A stretch of 64,000 nucleotides of DNA. Source: Canna indica (taxonomy: Eukaryota; Streptophyta; Magnoliopsida; Zingiberales; Cannaceae). The translations under genes were made by a program, and so were the position numbers. The notes under the pieces are model-generated. The model searched no databases, was not told where the DNA came from, and worked only from the letters and a program-made list of their open reading frames with translations. Every line of letters starts with the position of its first letter. Position 1 is the first letter of the stretch. This document shows, piece by piece, positions 57,200 to 64,000 of this stretch. Location: the NCBI GenBank assembly GCA_034359265.1, contig CP136893.1:28528001-28592000 (forward strand), read 5' to 3'.

Positions 57200-60100
57200 T
57201 TATTCCTCATCATCTAAATAATAGTCTTCGAATTCTTCCTCTTCTTCATCTCCAGCTTCCTCAATTTCATGATCGTCATCATCAGCATATTCAACTTCTA
57301 ATTGAATTGACGTTGTGTCTGCATCCTCGAGTATTGGAATAATACGATCTACAGCAGGAGGATCATCTTCTTGATAGAAACCATGTGTCATATCAGGTAT
57401 CAGCTCATTTTCTCCTACTATCGGATCAATTTTTCCTCTAACTTTTGTCTTACAGACTACACGCCAATCTGCTCTATCTTTATTTCGAGCCAGATACTTC
57501 GCGTAATATGCTTGTTCGGCTTGTGATGCCAATATAAAAGGCTCATTTGCTGCCAATTTAGATTTGTAATTAACCTCAACAAGTTTGTATTTTGGATGAA
57601 CTTTCATGCCCCTTTCTGTTGTATCGAACCAATGACATCTAAATAAAATAACTGATTTCAAGCCGAAGTAGTGCAACTCTATCACTTCTTCCACCAGTCC
57701 ATAAAAATCCATATCACATTCAACATAGGTTGTCCCTTTCACACAGACCCCAGCATTCATCGTCTTCTTTGTAAATGCATATTCAACCGTGTGAAATTTA
57801 TACCCATTAACAAAATATTCGTCATAGCACGACACAAGTCGCGACGGTCCACTAACAAACTCAAATATTCTTTCATCTATTTCAGCTCTGTGATCTTTGC
57901 TGTAAGTCTGAAATCAAGTAGGGAAATCACGATTCCGTAATCTCTCCAATTCTTGATCGTTGTGAATAGAGTATTTTTGCACCATCTCAATGTCAAATTT
58001 TTCAATGAATTGTTCAATCTCTGGACAATTGAGTAATACATACAAGTGTGCCAAATGATACTCTTCTTCGCTTAAGTGTCAAGATGGACGAGAACCAAAA
58101 GCACGACCAGAGTGACAAAATATATTTAAACGTCCATCTGAATATCGAACACCCCCATCGTCGTTACGTGGAAGACGATCAAATCTTGTCTGTACTGTCG
58201 ATTCAAAGTAAAATGAGCAGAATGTTGAAATTTCTTGGATGATATACGATTCAGATATTGTTCCTTCAACAGCTGCGGTGTTCTTTACTTTTTTCTTCAG
58301 ACGATTCATGTATCTTTCAAATAAGTACATCCACCGGTATTGAACGGGGCCACCAACTCGTGTCTCGTATGCCAAGTGTATCGGTAGATGCCCCATCGAG
58401 TCAAAAAATGCAGGAGGGAAAAATTGCTCCAGCTTGCATATGATTGCAACAATATTACTTTCAAGTGTTGACATATCTTCGACTCGAATGACATTTGCAC
58501 AAATGTTTCTAAAAAACATACTTAATTCAGTCAACGGACCCCAAATATTATTAGGTAGAAGATCTCGGAATGCGATCGGAAGCAATCTCTGCATGAATAC
58601 ATGACAATCATGGCTCTTCATCCCTAATATTTTGCAATCATCGACGTTCACACATCAAGATAAGTTTGAACCATATCCATCGGGTAATCTGAGTTCTTTT
58701 ATCCATTGACAAACATCTTTGATCTGTTGTTTATTTAACACATACGGGGCCTTCGATTTCAGATATCGTCCGTTGACCTCTTGTAACTCCAACTCTAGGT
58801 CTCTATCAAAGTATTTTCAGATCATGTCGGGCTTTGACATTATCTTTAGTTTTTCTGGAAATATCCATCAAAGTGTTGAAAATATTATCAAACACATTTT
58901 TTTCAATGTGCATGACATCTAAATTATGTCGAATCAATAATGAACTCCAATAGGGCAATTCCCAAAAGATACTTTTTTTCACCCAGTTATGTGTTTGGCC
59001 AAAACCTGACACTCTTTCATTGCGACCAAATACTATATCTGAAAGTGCTGAAACACGTGCTAATATTTGTTCACCAAACAACATCGGTGGTGGCCCATCT
59101 CTTTCGACTCTGCCCTTAGTAAATTTATTACGATTCCTTCGATACTGATGATTAACCGGTAGGAATCGACGATGACAATCAAAGAATGAGATTTTTCGTC
59201 CGTTCTGAAAACTGATTGATTTAGAGTGTTCCATACAATACGGACAAGAGAGTCGGTCGTGAGTGCTCCAACCAGACAACATATCGTATGCTGGGAAATC
59301 ATTGATTGTCCACAAGACCGCGGCCTTTAAATTGAAGTTTTGCTTCCAATGACAATCATAAGTGACAGCTCCCTCAGTCCACAATGTTTTCAATTCATCT
59401 ATCAAGGGTCTGAGAAATATGTCAATTTCTTTTCGCGGACCCTTAGGACCCGGAATAATCATCGAAAGATAAATAAATTCATCTTTCATACACATTGACG
59501 GTGGCAAATTATAAATTGTCAGCAGCACTGGCCAAACTGAATAAGGAGTTGCAGAATGTCCAAACGGATTAAAACCATCTGTGCACAATCCCAATCTGAT
59601 ATTTCTAGTATCCCTAGCAAATGAAGGATAACATGTATCCAAATGTTTCCATGCTTCACTGTGAGATGGATGAGTCATTACTGTATTATCACGACTTCTT
59701 GCATGCCAACTCATGTAGGGGGCTGTCTTTTCCGACATGAGTAATCTTTGAAGCCTCGGTGTTAGTGGTAAATACCGAAGCACCTTAAACGGGATATTTT
59801 TCTGTCGAACCGATTTCTTCTCCTTGTAACGAGGATGTTGACATACAGGGCATTTATCCAACTGCACATTTTCTTTATAATATGAAATGCAGTTATTTTG
59901 GCACGCGTGTATTTTTTCGTACCCAAGCCCCAATTTTCTCATTAGCTTTTTAGTCTTATAAAAAGTTGGCTCAAACTTGTTATCAGTAGGCAGCATTCCA
60001 TTAATCAATCCAGCAATCCGATCATACGCAACTCCGTTGATATTACAATCGGCCTTGATGTTTAAGAGCTGTGTCATTGCTGAAAACCTAGTGTATTTAG

Positions 60101-60659
60101 GACAATTCTCATACAAAGGTTCATCGGCATCTTTCAACATCTCGTAAAATTCTGCAGCTTCTTTATTCGGTAATTCAATCTCTACCGCAGTTTGTACTCC
60201 TGTGATATCAACCGCTGTAGTATCTGGTGGAATTGATGTCTGAAGAATTGGTCGATCAACATTATCATTCAGGTGGAATTGACCCCCAAGACTATCAAGT
60301 ATCATAGTTCTATAGGGATTAGATTGACTGGATGAAGAAGCACCAGTAGAGGAAGATTCACCATATGTCTGAACGACAGGATTGCTCGATGTCCCGACTT
60401 CGCGTGACTCCCCGTGACAAGTCCATAGAAAATATCTTGGTGCAAATCCTTTGCTATATAGATGCAGAGTAACAATCTCCCGATCCAAAAATCGTCCATT
60501 CAAACAAATGCGGCACGGACATCGGATTTGATCACCGATGCTAACAAAATTCTGATTCGAATAGGCAAAATTTAGGAAGTACGTTACGCCTAATCGAAAC
60601 TCATTCGTTAAAGCTCCACGATCAAGACGTCAGTACATCCAACTTCGATCAGCCGACAT
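57200..60659 (-). pseudogene. TNP2-type transposase (Transposase_21) with DUF4218 and DUF4216 regions, broken
   Basis: This is the catalytic protein of plant CACTA elements. From an ATG at 60657-60659 the minus-strand reading runs as follows: an N-terminal Cys-rich entry (IRCPCRIC), the long frame 60503-58806 with CPVCQHPRYKEKKSV, GLCTDGFNPFGHSATPYSVW (conserved Asp), HDRLSCPYCMEHSKSI and HNLDVMHIEKNVFDNI (conserved Asp). After that comes a DUF4218 part, CKLEQFFPPAFFDSMGHLPI. It ends with HLSEEEYHLAHLYVLLNCPE and a DUF4216 domain with an acidic C-terminus. Damage: TGA at codon 10 (60630-60632), a frameshift near 58806-58815, and TGA codons near 58655, 58078 and 57912. The stops at former Trp/Arg codons fit C-to-T decay of methylated DNA. 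It is about full family length. Confidence 0.9.
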
Positions 60660-61354
60660 GATTCTGTCAATCAATGACAATTTCTTTGGTTAATGTCTTT
60701 AGGTGAGATTGTCTTATTCCATTCGGGATTTATGTTATTTATATTGCACTAAGTACTTATTTTAACCGCTAACTTCATTCTAAATTTCGGCAGCATCTCC
60801 CTACAGTTCTCCGAATACGCATATCATCTGGGCGCGTATCAGAGAACAAGAGAGATGTTGCCGAAATTTAGAATAATTAGTTAACAGTTAAAATAAAAAC
60901 GTAAGTGCAGTACAAATAACTATATTCCCAAATTGTCTAATCAGGGATAATTCAAGAATTGTACGTCGTATAAAAGATCATCTATTTCTTTTACACGAAC
61001 ATACAATCCCCGAACGGATCTAAGGTTTTGCTAAATCATATCCGACTCGTCGATGAGTACGTGAAACATATCAACTCGTCGGATGGATGATTATTTTCTA
61101 AATGTTTCGAGACAGTTCGAGTCCATATTGGACAATTCCGACACGAGTCCAAATTAGACGATTTCGGCAAGAGTCCGAAGTGGACGATTTCGGCACAATG
61201 CCGAAGTGGATAATTTAGAAATTAATCTAAACCCTAATAATTAATCTAACAAATTAAATAATTAATCTAAATAATTAATTAACATATAAATAAAAAAATA
61301 AAAAATCATAAATCTACTCTTAGAAAGTCGTTGGGCGCGATCTGTGACCTATAT

Positions 61355-61545
61355 AAACTTATCAGCAACGGCTCACTCGCCCGTTAGAAAGCCGTTGCTA
61401 ATAAGTTATCATCAGCAACGGCTCACTTGTCCGTTAGAAAGCCGTTGCTGATAATTAAAATCATCAGCAACGGCTCGCGTGTCCGTTAGAAAGCCGTTGC
61501 AGATACAACATATCTGCAACGGCTTGAGCGGCCGTTGCTGAAGAC
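61355..61545. repeat. CACTA-2 subterminal repeat cluster (5' end)
   Basis: Paired units cagcaacggctca and cgttagaaagccgttgctga are repeated about three and a half times, one unit shorter than in CACTA-1. The 3' end array is at 55052-55305. Confidence 0.85.
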
Positions 61546-61561
61546 TCAATTTTTAGTAGTG

Positions 61562-63444
61562 ACATATCATATAAGTCTAGGTATTTAAAATTGAAAACTC
61601 ATGTCTAGATGATCAATGTGATAACCATATCACTTTAGGGGACTTAAACTTAAAAAAGTTTGACCCAAGTCAACAAATCGACTTGGTCACTTCATTTTAA
61701 ATCCAAAACTCATAAACATGTTTAGAAATAGATATGACATATTTCTATGCACTTAGAATGAAAAATTCATTTGGATATGGATAAAATGACATAGAGGTCA
61801 ATTCATGCTTACCTCTTTTGAACCAAGTTGACTTAAATGTCTCATTTTCAATTCATATTTGGGGAACATGTTTAGATTTACTCATGTAAGGTATCCATAG
61901 GTTTAAGTATGAAAAATCATGAGTAAATATTAAGATTGAAACTTAGCAAGTTTCATAAAAACTAGTTTAGTTTTAAATGAAACCATGCTAGGTTGATATC
62001 TTGACATAAGGAAATAATTTTTATTTCAAACTTGACATATACTCTTTACATGACCATCATGTGGTGTCATGAAAGTTTGAATAAAAATTGAAGAAATTTT
62101 AAGAATAACTGAAAATTACAAAAATATCATTTCAATCTACATTTGTTATCAATTTCAATTATTTCTAGAGAAATATAAAAAAAATCATTTTCAGAAGATT
62201 CTTAAAACTGCACTTTCACTGAAAAATCTAGTTTCTTCAGTAAAAAATTTCAAAACATTTCATTAAGAATCTGATTTATAATGGAATTTTAAAGTTGGTC
62301 TTTAAAAATGCAAAGTATCATTTTTAAAAAAAATATCAATCTTTTCGATACTTTGAATTTTCTTCAAAAACTTCAAATGAAACTTTTTGCATGCTATTTT
62401 GATTTCATCTCTAATATCGTTCTCATTATTCCTAGAGTGAAATCATTTCTAAAAATGATTTTGATATATTGAGTGATATCTTAAAAATAAGCTTTTGATT
62501 AAAATCAATATAGGATAAAAAATGATCTTTGAAAATTCTTTTGAGCTCAAACTTTATACATATATTTCAAATGACCATTCAACAATTGGTATCAAAAACT
62601 TTCGTCCAAAAATTGGTACCAAAGATTTTCATCGAAAATATGATTTTGTATAAATTTAAAAGTTCGATTTTTTTTCAAATCTTGAAGTATAGGTTGACTT
62701 AAGTCAACAAAGTAACTTAAAAATTTCATCTTAAGCCCAAACTTGATTCATGGACTTTAGATTTCCTCATGTTTAATGTCTAGATGCCTAAGTATGAGAA
62801 AATATGAGTAGATAGCAAAAACTTGATACTGAGTAGTTTCATGTTTTCATGCTTAATTCAAATTGAAACCATGCTAAGTTAAAAGTTTGATTAAATGACA
62901 TTAGTTTCACTTCAAACTTGATATACATAATTTAAATGATCATATCTTAATATTTTAAAAGTTTGAATGAAATCTAAAAATGTCATGAAAAAGATATGAG
63001 TACATTCATATCTGAGTACATACATGATTTTGTTTTGAATTCAATTATTTAGTTTTGAACATATCATGTATGATTTAAGTTTCATATCAAATATTTATTT
63101 TTCCATCCCTTTGGTTGAGATTTTCATGTTTCATGAAAAATATCCTTTAGAGTCTCAACTTCATGAAAAAAATATATTTTTTTTTTTCATCCCTTTGTCT
63201 AGATTGACCTTTCTTGCCCTTTTTGATTGATGTCAAAAGAGGGAGAAGAGTATAGGTATAAAGGGGGAGAAATGTATAGGAAAATTGGGGAGAAAATTAT
63301 AAGTAAAGGGGAGGGAAATAGATAGGGGGAGTTTATTTCATAGATATGCATGTTGATAGGGGGAGAAATCCCTTAGTTGATATCTTCTATGCTTTAATGT
63401 TATATTTTCTCAAGGATGTTTGTCATCATCAAAAAGGGGGAGAT
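61562..63444. other. Internal non-coding region of the gag-only element, right part
   Basis: AT-rich, rich in aaaatttca motifs, without pol domains. It ends in ggggaga-type purine repeats (63235-63370) and the polypurine tract at 63431-63444. Confidence 0.65.
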
Positions 63445-64000
63445 TGTTGGCTTTAGATTTTCAACCTTGGTCTTAATCTCTTAATCTCGGTTTTGATGAT
63501 AACAAACATGGAACTAATATTTCGTCAAGAAATCTTTCAGGTTTTATATCGATTAGCGTTCGATGTCCTCGATTTGAAAAATCGGGAGAAATCAAAAAAT
63601 CGGAAGGACATTGATCGACGCGCTCGGGTTCGTCGCAAAAGTTCTCAAAGATCAACATGAGCACCAAAGTCATCTTGGACGAGCTCAAAGATCACATGAA
63701 AGCTCTTCAAGTTGATGGTCGTTGAAAGCCGGAACCCGAAAATGAAGCGCGGAAGAAAAAGGCTGAAGAAATCAAACTCAGCCTAGGTTCGGTCGATCGA
63801 ATAGGGTAAGGAAAATGGCACCAGCCATTTCGGTCGATCGAACAGTGCCTAAAAGAGGCAATAGCTACTTCGGTCGACCGGGTGATCGACCAATCGAAGC
63901 CCAAAACGGGCAGTAGCTCTGTCGGTCGACCGATCGGTCAATCGACTTGTGGATAGCCGAGACGCAAACTCGCATCGGTCGATCGATGGGTTGACCGAAT
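63445..64000 (+). repeat. 3' LTR of the gag-only element, cut by the window end
   Basis: It starts TGTTGGCTTTAGATTTTC and matches 50774 onward, including the long exact stretch around gatcaacatgagcaccaaag. It carries a 9-bp internal duplication (cttaatct twice) and a shorter palindrome cluster. The rest lies outside the window. Confidence 0.92.

Larger units (their letters stand above)
55031..61561 (-). mobile_element. CACTA element 2 (family B), 6.5 kb, TSD aca
   Basis: It runs from CACTACTAGAAAAATGGG to TTTTTAGTAGTG with an exact 3-bp duplication aca (55028-55030 and 61562-61564), inside the gag-only retroelement. The ends carry the same agcaacggct arrays as CACTA-1. It encodes, on the minus strand, a TNP2/DUF4216 gene (60659-57200) and a Transposase_24-like gene (57124-55588). 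Compared with CACTA-1 it lacks roughly 250 bp of GC-rich sequence near the transcription start (around 61320). Both genes are broken, so the element is probably no longer autonomous. Confidence 0.93.
50774..64000 (+). mobile_element. SIRE-like Copia relative carrying only gag (TR-GAG type), with nested CACTA
   Basis: The 5' LTR is 50774-52242, the primer-binding site is at 52244-52256, gag is at 52310-53716, and the 3' LTR starts at 63445 and leaves the window. The polypurine tract aaaaagggggagat directly precedes the 3' LTR, and repeated ggggaga motifs lie at 63235-63370, as in SIRE-type elements. After removing CACTA-2 the internal region is about 4.67 kb, yet neither side (53717-55030, 61562-63444) shows protease, integrase, RT or RNase H. 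It is therefore non-autonomous and would need enzymes from a relative. The two LTR starts differ at about one base in eight by eye, so the insertion is old. Confidence 0.85.

Noticed and set aside
1..64000. CRISPR arrays, operons or prokaryotic features
   Set aside because: All recognisable content is plant nuclear. The regular repeats are transposon subterminal arrays, not spacer arrays.

Overview
This is a transposon-dense, gene-poor stretch of nuclear DNA from a flowering plant. The evidence is plant-type CACTA, Copia, Gypsy, LINE, SINE, hAT and Mutator-like repeats, a WRKY transcription factor gene with the conserved plant intron position, and a decayed copy of plant initiator tRNA-Met. 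The GC-rich last WRKY exon in AT-rich surroundings hints at a monocot, but species cannot be fixed from sequence alone.

Only one gene looks intact: a three-exon, group II WRKY gene (WRKY49-like, 316 residues) at 33335-34750 on the + strand. Five TTGACY W-box cores lie upstream, and a hAT insertion sits about 1.2 kb before the ATG. A broken WEB-family (blue-light chloroplast movement) gene fragment lies at 622-1525. A tRNA-iMet relic lies at 28035-28106.

Layout. 1-2178: WEB fragment and one CACTA end. 2192-3225: putative Gypsy LTR. 3226-17540: an old minus-strand LINE split by three later insertions, namely a 4.1-kb CACTA element (6935-11039, TSD tca), a 228-bp Mutator-type MITE (16876-17103, 9-bp TSD) and a full-length Copia (12105-16866) that landed inside the MITE's left TSD. 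18.2-20.4 kb: LINE and Gypsy scraps with a hAT inside. 21.0-32.2 kb: a second copy of the first CACTA family, an 835-bp foldback element, a 2.9-kb LINE with an 18-bp TSD, several MITEs and two GC-rich hAT elements. 33.3-34.8 kb: WRKY. 35.9-36.4 kb: a CACTA-type MITE and a SINE with an 11-bp TSD. 37.1-48.6 kb: a decayed Copia opened by a 3.6-kb solo-LTR-like block (itself carrying a hAT and a CACTA MITE) and by a 4.9-kb hAT (itself carrying a 1.6-kb solo LTR). 50.8-64 kb: a gag-only LTR retrotransposon related to the SIRE-type Copia lineage, interrupted by a 6.5-kb CACTA element (55031-61561) of the same family as the one at 7-11 kb.

The two CACTA elements are the most interesting pair. One has lost its TNP2 transposase but keeps the promoter-proximal region. 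The other keeps a transposase reading frame, broken by stops and a frameshift, and has lost the promoter-proximal GC-rich block. Their second genes carry different nonsense codons. The gag-only retroelement and the palindrome cluster in its LTR are the other items worth following. No wholly unknown system was recognised. Most of the sequence is nested, decaying mobile DNA whose order of insertion can be read from target-site duplications (TSDs).
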